NCBI RefSeq assembly: GCF_019925205.1
Contig: NC_083568.1
Location: 18,412,393 to 18,476,392, forward strand
DNA length: 64,000 bases
Origin: Metopolophium dirhodum
Lineage: Eukaryota > Arthropoda > Insecta > Hemiptera > Aphididae
Direction of reading: 5' to 3'
Below are positions 51,249-64,000 of this stretch, one piece after another. The position numbers were made by a program, and so were the translations under genes. How positions within the stretch are numbered: the stretch's first letter is position 1; the number at the start of each line of letters is the position of its first letter. The notes beneath the pieces were generated by a model that did not search any database, was not told where the DNA came from, and was given only the letters and a program-made list of their open reading frames with translations.

Positions 51249-54200
51249 GTAGGTACTCATTGGCGGCATGCTCTGCGGGAAGCCACCTTAACCGACGCGA
51301 TCCTGCAAGAGCCGACGAGAAACGTCGCACATCGACTGCAATATTCAGCTCCTCCTCCTCCTCCTCGCGGGTGTCAAAACATCGTGTAAATATTTCAAAA
51401 GAAATTTATATATTATTTTATATACAACGTCATATTATTATTCGTCATATGGGCTACTACCGCTGCAGTTTGAAAATCAAAACGATGTTCTTCGTCTCTC
51501 CCGCGTTTCACTGCAGTATATTATAGGCGAGCATTTCAAAATACGTTAGTATCCGGGAAATACTGCGGGATTTATCCGATTGATGATATCATAAGAGAGG
51601 CCTAGAAACTTGTAAGGAGTTCCGCCTTAACCCTGATCCTCAATTTTTTATCCCGATAATTTATCTATAAAAATGTGTTACAATAATAATTAATAACTAT
51701 CAGTATTGGACTGCAATACATTATTTTATGTATGAATACGGAAACTTATATGGGAACATTTGGTTGTATCATAATTCATGACTCAAACTTAAATCTAATA
51801 TTTCTGAAGTTATGATTTAACGATTGTACTATATAATATCTACCTTGACAGAAAGGTCACTACTCACTGAATTTTTACTGGACGTTTCACTAACGCTGTG
51901 AAGACGTAAACTAATAACCGTTCTATGTAAGGACTTGGAAGCCAACCCTGCCCGTCCTCTGTATAAATATATGGCTATATATATGTGTGTGTGTGTGTGT
52001 GTGTTTATAATAATAGTACCGCCACTGCAGGCGAACTATATAATATGTATGAACTATAAAGGCCGGTGATTCGATATAACTGTATTATAAGACGCCGCGC
52101 GTATATATGCATAACAGACCGGTGCAGTGATTTATGATTGACCTTTTTTTTTTTCGTTTTCCCCGACCGTTCTCGCGCTCACAAAGTCCTTTGAATTTGC
52201 ATTCTACGCAAATATACGCCTTTAAAATACAAAAAGTCCACGGCGAAACCAACAACACTGGCGGCGAGGATACCAACAGCCGCGATTCTCGCGGAGGATA
52301 AAATATTTATCGCGGCAGAAAAGATTTATCACTCGGCCTTGCTGATTTTTTTTCATCGCATATATAATATATTATATTACACATCACTTGTGTATAATGT
52401 ATGTATTGTATTTTTGTAGCGTGCCTCAAGACTGCGCAATCGCGTATAGATATTGTCAAGTACACGGCGTGCGGAAATAGAAAAACAAGTAGAAACCGTG
52501 AAACAATAATTATTTATTTATGAATTTCCAACCGTTTTTCGGGACGTGCTTATTCGTGCAACGATTCCCATCGATTTGGTTGCGCGTGAATTTTTGGGTA
52601 TAATATTATACTTTCGTTCAGAGATATTAATATTATCAATTATAAGAAAGTTGCGTTATTTTGTGAATTAAAATCCACGCGCACCGTGGTCGAAATACGA
52701 GAACACAAGCAGTATATACGTAAATAATGCCTGACACTGCAGTCGTTTTCTCGCTGCCCCAGTGATTATTAAATATAAAATATTTTTGAAAATTGGTGGA
52801 AAATATTATTGCTCTGTAGGTACCTATATAATATTATGTACTCCAGTCTACGTTTAAACACTATAACGGCGCTCGGCGGGATAGCGCACACCAAACAAAC
52901 TTTTAGAATCGAATTTAATTAAATTTTCCGACGACGGATCGCCGCGGCCGCCGCCGTCGCCGCCCCTCCGTCGCATATATAAACGTCCATAAAACACATC
53001 GACGGCACGTTTTCTATTGTATTAAATACATATATTGACGCGTGTATATAAGACTATAATATGCAATATTATAAATTATAATACAATGACATTTTCTTCG
53101 CGAATAAAATCAACAAAAAGTCTCAATTTATAAAACGTGCGCGTAAACTATGGCGTGTGAAAAATGCGCAAATAATCTAATAGTTAAAGTATATATTGAT
53201 ATTGATCTACATTAATGTACACGTGCGATCCTAGTTTTCGTGCAAAATGAAGTTTAGTGTAGGCACTTAGACGTCTGTGCAGCGTGTTTTAACATTTTAC
53301 GCACTAGGGAATAGCAATAATATAATATAATACTTAGACGCTTGCAGTCGATTACGCGTCTGATTGAAGCTTGGACTTAGATTAAAGACTTTAGCTCTCC
53401 ATCACACACGCTTCATTAGATATGTAAAACGGAGGAAAACGGCTGATACGCGACTTCGCAAGTATCAAGTCCCGACAACGATGCTGCAACAATGAACGAT
53501 TCGGTCGGAGATTTCAATAAGTACAAATTTATACCTCGCATTCACCGCGATCAGTGGCGCCGGATCGCCAAAATAAAGGTGTGACAACATTTCATTATGA
53601 CACACACCCACCTACCCAAAGGTATATTTTCGTGAGTGTTAAAGACCCCCCCCCCCCAAAAAAAAAAAAATTGCTAGCCCGCAAAAAATCAAAGCTGCAG
53701 TATAGGCCGCAAAGGTTAAAAATTGCAATCTCACAACTTCAAAACTCAAATTACTCATAACTGTTGAATTTAAATTAATTTTAAATTGCAGTTATGTTAT
53801 ATTTTACTTATATAATTAATAGTTACTTTATATTATACATTTATTTATTTATTTAAAATTAGGGTACAGGCAAATACTAAATTAATTGTTTATTACATTT
53901 ATAATTAAATATTATTTAGGTACCTCGTACCTACCTAGTGGCTAGTGCCTACTAATACATTTTATAATTTAACTTTCACAAAAGATACAGTGAAATAGTG
54001 AATATTATTACTGAATCAAATTAATTCATTACATGACTTCTAAGAAACAAAGTTTTATTTCTTGAATCAAATGCAGCAATTTGAAACACATATATTAAGG
54101 TATAGGATTAGAATAGTAGATTCAACTCAACTTTAACAAATAAAGTAAGCACTATAAATATTATTCAAGTAGTAGTAATAGGAGTAAAATAAAAGAATAT

Positions 54201-54710
54201 TTTGATAAAATTTATCAAATAAACGTATAATAAAAAAACTGTTTTATCATGGACATAAACTTTTCCAGTTATCGCTGGGTGCTGATAGTCGGTTGTTATC
54301 AATAGTAAATTAAATGAAACTATTATGACAAAATAGAAAGATACAACGGCGAATGCACAGGTCACCGAGACCGTCCTGCATGTTATTTATATACCTTATC
54401 CGCTTATTGTATTACTAATAGAATACAAACATACTAACTGTACACGAGATATCTTAATTTGTGGCTATTACTATATACAATGTTAATATACTATTAGGTA
54501 TTACTATTTTTGTATTGCATAAGTGACACCTAACAGTAGTATGGTACCTACGCCTACCCACCCACGACCCACCCCTTAAAAAGGTGTTACCGCTGTCACA
54601 CCTTTATACCGTGTTCGGCGCCACTGACCGCGATGACGCGATTCGGTGCTCCGGAGTTGTGCAGCGACTGTGCAGGTTTTCGCCTTTTTGTGTGATTTTT
54701 GCTGCCGAAA

Positions 54711-54793
54711 ATGCTACCGCTGGCGAATATAATAATAACGGCCGATCTGGACTCTTGGTCTTGGGAGTCTTGGTCTCGACTAAAACTCATCAA
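54711..54793 (+). other. Possible first coding exon
   Basis: ATG in context GAAAATG opens 27 codons plus two bases to a consensus donor (ATCAA-GTAAGT). The frame holds a short DSWSWESWSRL repeat. The surrounding 200 bp are CpG-rich relative to the flanks, as for an insect promoter and first exon. No partner exon was found. Confidence 0.22.
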
Positions 54794-57700
54794 GTAAGTT
54801 ATATGAAGTGTACGTGTGTGACTTCTGAGCTAACGATTTTTGCATGCTCGCAGTTTTGTCATTCTGTATAGGTACTACACTCGCGTACAAATGGCAATGT
54901 TTTCGGTGCACCGGAACAGATTTTTCTTTCGAGACGCGCCGAAGCGTCGGTCAGAATACAATTTGGTTTCTATAGCTATACGACGTACGTCTTGTGCATA
55001 TGTAACATGTTATTTTATACATTACCGCAGTGTGTGTGTGTGTGTGTGTGTAGTATAACATGTATACATCCGTTTTCATGTTATAGTTTTACGCCGCAGC
55101 CGCAGCCGTCACATCCATCATCGGCGGCGAGACTTATTAGCCGACCCGTCGAGGGGGATAACAACTGCGACTAATATATAATATTATATAATAATAATAA
55201 TAATAATAATAATGTATTACATAGGTATGTATATAGCTAACCCTTGGCGGCAGCGTATATATACAAGACGGCGCCCAGCCACGATAACGACGACGACGAC
55301 TTACACGGATATATAGGTAGGCACAGACGTCAGCTCGTTCGGTTTTGTGATGGTGAAGTGTGTGAGCAATGTGTTTGCTGTAAGTATACTTTTATGTGTA
55401 CTATACATATTGTATATACACACGCGTAGTCGAGTCGTCTGTTCCGTCGTCTACTGGCCCGCTCGTCTCTCGAGATCGAAACCAGTGTTTAACAAGAAGA
55501 GCATATTATATCTATATTATGCTCGCGCGTATATTATTATATTGTTGCATATATAGGTTGTATCTTGTTTTTGTTTCGTACTCGTAGAATGCGCTAATTC
55601 GAAGAATAACAATTTAAAATATGTCCTCAAGTCCTTCTGATGACGATGGATCCTGAGGTTTTTGGATAGTTACAGGTATACATTATAATAGAATAATAAT
55701 ATGTAACACATAATATCAAATTATAATTTTATGAACATTTCCATGGCAGAGTAGATCGCGCAACTCACGTATACTTGCGTTAAAAACGAAATTCGATCGC
55801 AGTATCGAGAAATACAAATTTTTCCCCTCATTGCAGGCGTTGTGAGCATTATTTTACCGGTCGTTTCGTAATGGGTAGGTAATACATAATAGTATTGTTG
55901 TATGTATATTGTATATATATGTGTATATAGCTGCCTGTGTTGTATATTATTAATAGTATTATATATAGTATGTATTCGAGTACATGTTGTATGGGCAGGT
56001 ATAGGTAGGTAGGTACATTTGAACGTTTTTAGCTCCTATCGTGTAACTCAAAACCGGTTATCTCAGACTGTATAGTGATTTTAAGTTATAATAATAAAAA
56101 AAAAAATCTGTAAATTAGATACGATCGTCCGGACACGGTGTTCGAATTGCTTGTAATCATCATTTTTATCGTCGTTTAATTGTTACGATCGCGATTATGT
56201 ATATACTCGTATAGTATAATATACCTTTAGTATAATATCCATAATACTAAATATAATACCGTATTGTCTTATTTTATTTTTTTGTAACGAATCGGTATAT
56301 GTCGTAAGTACCTACTTTATAAATAGGTATTAATATAGGTAATATTGTAATAATATACGTTTCGGTTGTATTCACAGTATACGCCGCTGTTTCCACACGA
56401 TTTCGTGACTCTGTCAGTGAGTGTATCAATATTTGTGTGTGTCGTGTACAACGTCTGAGTATGAAAATACACCAGTTAAAATTTTCTTGTGTACTCGAAA
56501 ACATTTTATTTGACAACAAAAATTAAATGGTATTACATACTGTGATTATTTTTGATTTCTCACGCTGTTGCAATACAATTTTGAGAATACATAATTTCGA
56601 TCAATAATATTTTAATGAACAATACTATCGTTAAAGTTTGGATTTTTATTGGCAGTCAAATAATGGACCTCTAAACATGTTCAGTGGCACAGAAAATAGA
56701 TATTATACTCGAAACGCTCATACTAAACGAATAAACGCATAAAAGGTTTTTATTTATTTTTTATAAAAGCATTATAATGTTTTCAACAATTTACACTTTA
56801 TTCTATAGTTTTGTAATGGTGATAAAGTGGTGTTCATAATATTGTTATTGTTTATCCAGGAAAGTATTTTTCCCAGACTAAGTTTTTTGAAAATGCGGAC
56901 ACAACGTGACCGATGGGATGTCAAAAGTGAGATAAACAGTATCCAATAGAAAATTATAAATCATTTAAAAAACCGAAGTGGGTTCTCACGTCTCATTTTT
57001 TAATCTTTTAGAAAAACGGACAGCGGAAATGCAACATATTTCAATTTGACTAAATGTATAGGAACGGGTTTTTGAATAGTGTCAAAACGTTTTCGTTTTG
57101 CTTGGATGTTTTATAATTGCCTTCTGACTAGATATTGAAAATACATAAATAATAATATTATATTATAGTATGGAAATGAGTTATTTTTACACATAAACAT
57201 TTGGTATTGAAACAATACAAAATGGAATAACAAAACCCAATTACAATTTACATTACATTATAGTATGGAAACCATTACGGCCTTTAGCACAAAATAGTAG
57301 CATATTACTCTACATTTCTTCGATTATAAAATTTAATTTTAATCTTTAATACATATAGATTACTTTTTTGTATATAAATTGCTAATATCAATAATTAAAA
57401 AAAAAATATGTTTGTTTTATCAAATTTGTGTGCATTAACTCCTAATGTAGTTTTAACCAGTATTGGTAGGCAGGTACTACCTATATGGCTTTTTAAAGTT
57501 TAATTATTTCTCATTAGACACTATAAATGATAATAGATGCTTTATATTTTTTTCCCTTATCTGTTCAAAGGTCAAAGTATGTTAAGCGATGTTTAAAACA
57601 ATATGAACGATAATTTAATGAAAAACCATCATTATGTAAATTAAAATTATTATAATACAATAAGTAAGTAGCAGTGTTATACTAGGTAAAATACTTGAAA

Positions 57701-60700
57701 TCAATGTTTAACATTTTAAAAGACGTTTTAGATATTAAAATTGACAATAAGATCGTACTTTTTAGAATGAATATATATATTTTTAATTTTATATTCCTGA
57801 GAGGAATCTTTTTTGGAATATTTTGATTTATAAGAATTGAAGTTCAAACGTGCTTGGTTGATTACTATCTAAGTATAAATTTAGATGAGTGGAGTTAGGA
57901 GAGCAGGGAGCAGCCGTACAACTCCACAAGACTCATTAATTATTTGAATATTTACATTACTAATTAAATATATTAGTTCAATGATTGATTTTTATGTATC
58001 AAATTTTTTTATCAAAAATTATGTTTTACGAAGACTTAAAATGTTGTAAAAATCCAGTAGCCGTAGTAGGTACTTATGCGTAACAGGGGTTTTGTCTGTC
58101 GTTTGATCTATTATTTAATAAATATTTATATTATTAATAATGTACCCAAACCTTATATATTTAAATACTTATGTACAATAGGTACTTCTATAAAACGAAA
58201 ACTTACATCAATGTAAGCTATTAACTATTTCAACGTTCAACGATATTTTAACAAGACCCGCGTGGCTGCATGATAATTTGCAAAGCATGCCGAAACCCAA
58301 TCTAATCTGTTATATTATATTATATTATAATAATGACGTGTGGTTTTATTAAAACTTTTTGTTTGGCTCTTATACTTTTATATTATGTCTTCTTGTTGAC
58401 CATAATGGCTGTGTATGTACTGTGTATATACATATAAATATTTACATTATATTTATATATATATACTCATGCTTATACTTTATACGTACATAATAAATTA
58501 TTTTGTTTGCGTATGGGGTGTGGTTGAGAGTTTGCGACTTTTTAAAGGAGCGACTACAAGTTGCTGAAATATTGCATGATTTAAAACAACCGTACTCACA
58601 GAACATGATATAAACGAGAATCGTTAAGTTTAATGTTGTGTGAGAGAATATAAACACTATGATTAAGCACGAGTGACAGTTGACACATATCGTGGCTCTT
58701 CCGAGAACTTTCAATCTTGACCCGGAAGTTAAGGGGGCTGGAAAGAAGAAAAATGCACTTATATATTATATTGTCGGTTGAGTATACAAAACATATAGGT
58801 AGTGATTTGTTGAACGCACATTTCGACATTTTTGGATCGAAATAAGTTAGTGGCTTGGAAGTTTCGTTGAAAAAAATTAAATAGTTGAGTGCGTTATTAT
58901 GTAGTGCGCTTAGTGTAAGCACGAGCTATACACTGCGGGTTTCATAACATCTGAGAATCGGTATATTTTTCACGCTGAATACAAATTAAATTCAACAATA
59001 ATAATTAATACATTGATTGAATTTAATAGAGAAATTAAAATCTATTATAAAGTCAATAATAATAGGTAGGTAGTATAATATGTAAGATATTATACAATAT
59101 TACGATAGTTAAAATCTTGAACTATGCGATGTTCAATGTTTTTTAAATATCGACGTACTGGCTGGATATGTGAAGTTTACACAGAATTATTAGGTTTAAT
59201 TTCATTATTAAGTGCGACGATTTATTACTATTTTATAATAAGGCAAATTAAAGTAGAAAATTAATCATAATTTTTATCCTATTTTAACAATCATCAATTA
59301 CATAACTAAACTAGGCTATTGTAATATTATAATACCTGTACAATGTTTTTTTTAACAATTTGTTTTTATTGTTTAAATTTAAAGAAAAAACAATTATTTT
59401 AAAATAGTTTTTTTACTCCTATATTTTATATTATATTTTAAATTGATTTTATATTTCAATAAGAAGACCAACAAAAAGTAATGAAACAAATCTCAACAAA
59501 ATAATAGCTTGGAATGAAAAAAAAACTATTTTGGAAACCATGTTTATTTTTATAATCAGAATTTAAATTGTGTACTTAAATACAATATGAATATAATTTG
59601 ATATTTGACTTAAAATAATGATTCTATGCCTCATATTACGTATTTTAAATGGGTGCTACTAGCTAGGTTATTAATTACAATGAGCAATTGAAATAGTTTT
59701 AAATTGTATATAACAAGACACAAAAAATGAAATTTCGTCATTGTTATTACTGCTATGGGAGTTTCTCAAAGAACTGATTATGTTTCAATTGTTTGCTCTA
59801 CTGAACGGGAACTAAAGATTTTAGTATCATTTGTGCACTATTCCTTATGATTATATTTTAAGAACCATTTTCATTCTATATAGTTCTTTAAATTGAGAGT
59901 GAGAATGATAATTTTTCAATTTAAAAGTTACTTTAAAAACGTATTTGCATAATGACTTTTAAGTTTTATGTTGTAACTTATAAGTTATAACCATTTTTAA
60001 ACCACTAGATATTTAATTGCAGGATTAATATTTTCAAGAAGGGGTTTATTTAATATTCACTAAGTCGTCATCACAAATAATAATTTGTCACCAAACTTAT
60101 ACAATTTTATAATTACAATGTATACGAATTCTGGCCGACTACATTATTAAGATGACATAATAATTAATAATTTATAACAATTAATATCTGCGTAAGCTGT
60201 AATGAGTAATATGAGTAATTAGTAATAAGATTCGAAGCAAGGATAACGCCAAATTAAGAGAATTGTGTACTAATAATTAAAAATATTAAATAAATAGTTT
60301 GATTTTAGATACCTAATAGATTTAAGTTTATATAAATTTGTATGACTTATGAGCCCTGTCAATCCTGTATAGATGTGTACAGCGTGTATAGATCAAAATT
60401 CGATTAGTTGAATTATTGACCATAATATTATTATGTATGTATATTTATTATTTATTGTATTAAACTAAGTAGTCAGTAGGCATATATATATTATTTGAAT
60501 ATAAATGTAATTAAATTCAGTCAATGACTAATTGTATATTGAATAATTTAAATATTTATATGACCAAACACGCTAGCTTTTATCTCACATTCTCACATAA
60601 CATAAGATTATGATTTATGATGTATATAGCCGTTAGTAATACACATAAGTAACAAAGTTAAATGTTATATATACATACACAATACACATTATACAATATA

Positions 60701-61114
60701 TATCCATTATATTATGATGTATATTATAACTACGAGGAAATAATATCAAATATATAAGAATAAAACCCTGCAATAATCTTATGCCTATATGACGAAAAGC
60801 TCATATTAAATATAAGTAAGTATACCTATATATTATTATGGACGCACATATAGGACTTTATGTCTGTATTAAAATGTATAATATAACAAAACATTAATAA
60901 CTATTGCAGTAACAGGAAAGAAATTTGAAATTACGATAATCATAAATTTCAGTATGTCGTCATAATGAGATTTAAATATAAAAAAGGTATAAAAACAATA
61001 TAAATCAGTCGGTATTTAAAATACGTCAACGATAAAATTATATATTACAGGATTATATAACGTTCACTTGGTCTTAGGAAATAATAATGGGAATAAAAAG
61101 TGTTTACGCTCCGT

Positions 61115-61140
61115 GGGGGGGGGGGGGGGGGGGGGGGGGG
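61115..61140. repeat. Poly-G run of 26
   Basis: Twenty-six consecutive G in AT-rich DNA. It could form a G-quadruplex and is prone to slippage and sequencing error, so its true length is uncertain. Confidence 0.9.
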
Positions 61141-63330
61141 TTTCGCGATTTGTGAACGTTGATGGCCACACATTGAACGATCGAAAACAACTGCAAAATA
61201 TAATTTATACTGTATAGTCTAAAGTTATCCACGGGAGGTATCACCGATAACCTTTGACCAGACGTAAATCGATATAATAGTATAACCAAGTGTAACCAAA
61301 ATAGTATGTGGTCTCGCTTGCTCACTCGCTGAACGAAATAATCGATAATAATATAATAAATAATAAAAATAATTTGAATTTAAATCACGAATTATCGACA
61401 ATGACGCGTTACACACATACGGCATATACTCATAATCGGATAACGCAAACTTAGAATTTTAACATCATTTAGAATTGCGGCCTACTTAATTACCATCTAT
61501 ACAGACCCCCCACCCCCTTACCCTTGAAAATGTGTTCTGCTGACTCCAGTCCTTGCTCATAATAATATATAAACATATAATACACATTATTACGTGTAAT
61601 CAGTCAGTGGCTTATTTAGTATTTACGTGGGTAGAAAATGGAGTTATAGTTGGGAACACTCATCCCCTCTTCTTGCAGATTTATACCGCTGCCTTAATTG
61701 TCTTATTTTGTCATACGTTTTTATGCGTCATTGTAATGATTTTTGTTCATGCTGAACATTTTAGAATTCCGATGTTCGATGCGTAGGTATATATAGGCAA
61801 ACGAGAGAATATAGAATCGAGATTTTAAGTTTCATGTCCACAAAAATCAAAGTTAGCTTTTAAAATTGTGAATATATATTTTAAAAATATATACATAAAA
61901 CAGATTTTGTCTTAAAATAAAAAAATACAATTAATATAGAAATTTGTAGTACTTATTTTATTATTATTATAAATTATTCAAATTTCAACCGGAGCTTGAC
62001 ATTTTGTTCTAGATAATGTCCCCCCTCGAAATAACTTTGGAATTGTATACAGACATACAGTAATCGCAGTTCCAAGCTCAGATATATAATATATCTACCT
62101 AAATTACAATGATTGGTAATATATTTTATGAGATATTATGTTATAACTTATAATTATTATAAGTGAACTATTTGAGTGCTCAGTGCACACATATAATTTT
62201 TTTCGCGATTAAAAAGCACTCATATCGTATACATATGAATGTATTTGATTTGCACTTTTACAGTGCGGTCGTAAAACAGTTTCTGCAGGGAAGTTTATGT
62301 GCCTACATATGCCCTATATATGTGTATAGTGTATTTATATCAGTCCTGTATTTATTTATCCCCACAGATTTGTTTTACGATTGTAAATTGAAAAATATAG
62401 GCTGCCTACAGCTGCTATAGCTGTAACATTAATACACTATTTATATACTTATATTATAATACATCTATCACGTCATCCGTTTCAGCTACCTATGGCAACT
62501 AATATAAATGTGAGTAGGTATTACATTTGCTTTAACGACTACTAATAAATGTGACATTTTTTTTCAATAGGTTCTTTGTGTTTTTTTAATGACTATTACG
62601 AGAACGCGTCACGTACCGGCAATTAAAATGCGTGTTATTGGCGTAAAGACAATTAAAACGACTAAACGTAAAATATTGTAAACGTTTAACGATAATATTC
62701 CACTTGATGATAAAGATTTATCAAAATAACGAAAAATCCGAACATCTGTAATGCAAGGTGATTATTTTTTTTCACAATATTGCACGCATAAAATATAGTA
62801 TGACGATGACTCGGCTTTATAAATCACAGTAAAAATAAAACAAAATTAAAACCCTATAGGTCTTAGGTGCTATAATCGAACAATGTATATTAACATTATG
62901 TGCCTACGTTTGTGACAGCTTGACGCGTTAGAATAAGCCACACACCAATTTATTGCCCTGCAGAAAATTCGTTTTTGATGAAGAAACTCTATATTATAAC
63001 TATTATATAATATCGTATACGATATACGATGTAGTTGAGCTACAAATAAATAGGTACCAATTCTTAGGATGTCAGACGGCGGCTCCCAAGTGCCAGGATT
63101 CACGATATATATTTAGAAAATAATATTATATTGCATGTATAGCCGACGTCAATAACGCGTCGCGTGCGGTAACGTGACGACAAATATGTTATTATCGGGT
63201 AGGGTATTTATTAACGTTAAACGTATCGAAAACTACTCCGATTTTCCCACGCCCACACAAATTGGTATTTTCAATTTGTTTTCGAATTGTTCTTTTATGA
63301 CGTTCCTCACATCACGCGCACGTCTCTTCA

Positions 63331-63450
63331 CCATATATACATACATACATATTACACACATACATACATACAGCATACATATACATACATACATACAGCA
63401 TACATATACATACACACATACAGTATACATATACATACACACACACACAC
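63331..63450. repeat. Imperfect (ACAT)n / (ATAC)n array
   Basis: ACATACAT units with CAGCATACAT and CAGTATACAT variants, ending in a short CA run. Long Tyr/Val/Cys-rich frames on both strands are by-products of this repeat. Confidence 0.85.
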
Positions 63451-63596
63451 ACTACTGTATAGACATGGTGACGACTGCTAACTGTTGGTGTAGCTCTATT
63501 ATATCTTATTATCGTTATTATTATCATTATTATTATTGTGTGTGTGTCCATCGGTGATCGGTTTGCTTGCTGCCATCGTCGCGGACCCGTGAAGAA

Positions 63597-63603
<7 letters not shown>

Positions 63604-63627
<24 letters not shown>
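63604..63627. repeat. (CA)12 microsatellite
   Basis: Uninterrupted CA dinucleotides. Confidence 0.9.
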
Positions 63628-64000
63628 TGCACGTAGGGCATTGTACAATTGAAATCGTTCGCTTTGTGGCAATGACAATCGTTCTACTATTTAATATATA
63701 TATATATATTATATAATGTAGACAAACAATGGCTAGTTAAGCACAAAACGTTTCCACAACACTTCAATACGAATACTTCCCACGCGGACCGACGACGGCG
63801 ACGTGTCTTCCTCCTCGCTCCGCGCGACGGGAAGGCTCAGGGGCGACCGCTGAGTTTAGTCACGATCGCCAACTCGCTTCAGGTGCATATATACATGCAT
63901 GCGGTAGTCTGCAGATCAGCTCATATTGGTTTAAAAATAACTACTGAAGTTAATTCGATGTTTTATTCCGTCAGACTTTAAATGCACACGAATTTCAGAA

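Larger units (their letters stand above)
50242..61114. other. Non-coding stretch, right half
   Basis: No confirmed gene. CpG-rich patches occur at about 50450-50640, 50780-50940, 51180-51360 and 52860-53000 (the last followed by a TATATAAA). Weak exon candidates are listed at 51185 and 54711. A C-run followed by an A-run is at about 53646-53670, (TG)n at 51983-52003 and 55028-55050, and (TAA)n at 55191-55213. From 56.5 to 61 kb only AT-rich sequence was seen. Confidence 0.5.
61141..64000. other. Non-coding stretch to the right edge
   Basis: No confirmed gene. Imperfect ACAT/ATAC repeats occupy 63331-63450 and a (CA)n run 63604-63627. The last 250 bp (63750-63900) are CpG-rich and purine/pyrimidine-skewed, which could mark a promoter, but no start or product is evident. 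Confidence 0.45.

Noticed and set aside
50761..51330. 189-codon minus-strand open frame
   Set aside because: Long but with mixed CpG-rich and AT-rich parts, an Arg run and no domain. The composition changes abruptly along it, which suggests chance.
63174..63641. Several Tyr/His/Val/Cys-rich frames on both strands
   Set aside because: Products of the ACAT/ATAC and CA repeats.
46210..64000. Search for the upstream SOD exon with the HGFHxH and HFNP motifs
   Set aside because: Several TTGAA-type matches were checked by eye on the minus strand, and none continued into the expected residues.

Overview
The window looks like insect nuclear DNA, most likely from an aphid or a close hemipteran. It is very AT-rich, dense in AT microsatellites and GGTA/TACC-type simple motifs, and crowded with small DNA-transposon remnants. 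Its genes are split by GT-AG introns and encode animal proteins: ERp44, a BACURD/KCTD adaptor and a Cu/Zn superoxide dismutase. The species call is inference from composition and repeat style. No rRNA, tRNA, CRISPR array or bacterial operon was seen.

Left part (1-26 kb). A partial ERp44-like paralogue enters from the left edge (35-800, + strand). It is followed by a clean solo LTR (1211-1748), AT-rich DNA with diverged duplications, and a nearly intact hAT transposon (7973-10539) with an 8-bp target duplication and a single transposase frameshift. After more repeats, including a large inverted repeat (14.4-16.1 kb) and two foldback MITEs, comes the complete seven-exon ERp44 gene (16957-21186, +). 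A complete five-exon TNFAIP1/KCTD10/KCTD13-type gene follows (23579-24822, +). The two ERp44 copies share intron positions and phases. The left copy has lost the ER-retrieval tail and the zinc-binding histidines, which points to an old gene duplication that diverged.

Right part (26-64 kb). This is mostly non-coding sequence rich in microsatellites. The one certain gene segment is the C-terminal exon of an extracellular-type Cu/Zn SOD on the minus strand (45955-46209) with a nearby polyadenylation signal; its 5' exons were not found and are probably beyond the right edge. About 16 kb downstream on the same strand is an exon-like segment (29854-29971) with a strong acceptor. It encodes a short spacer and a hydrophobic tail like a GPI-anchor signal. 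It joins in frame to a cryptic GT that overlaps the SOD stop codon, suggesting a secreted/membrane-anchored isoform switch. This is the most interesting hypothesis in the window. A 1.66-kb integrase-type (Ginger-like) DNA transposon carrying an internally deleted KRBA2-like gene lies at 48575-50237.

The remaining short open frames are mostly chance or shadow frames. A few weak exon candidates are listed at low confidence.
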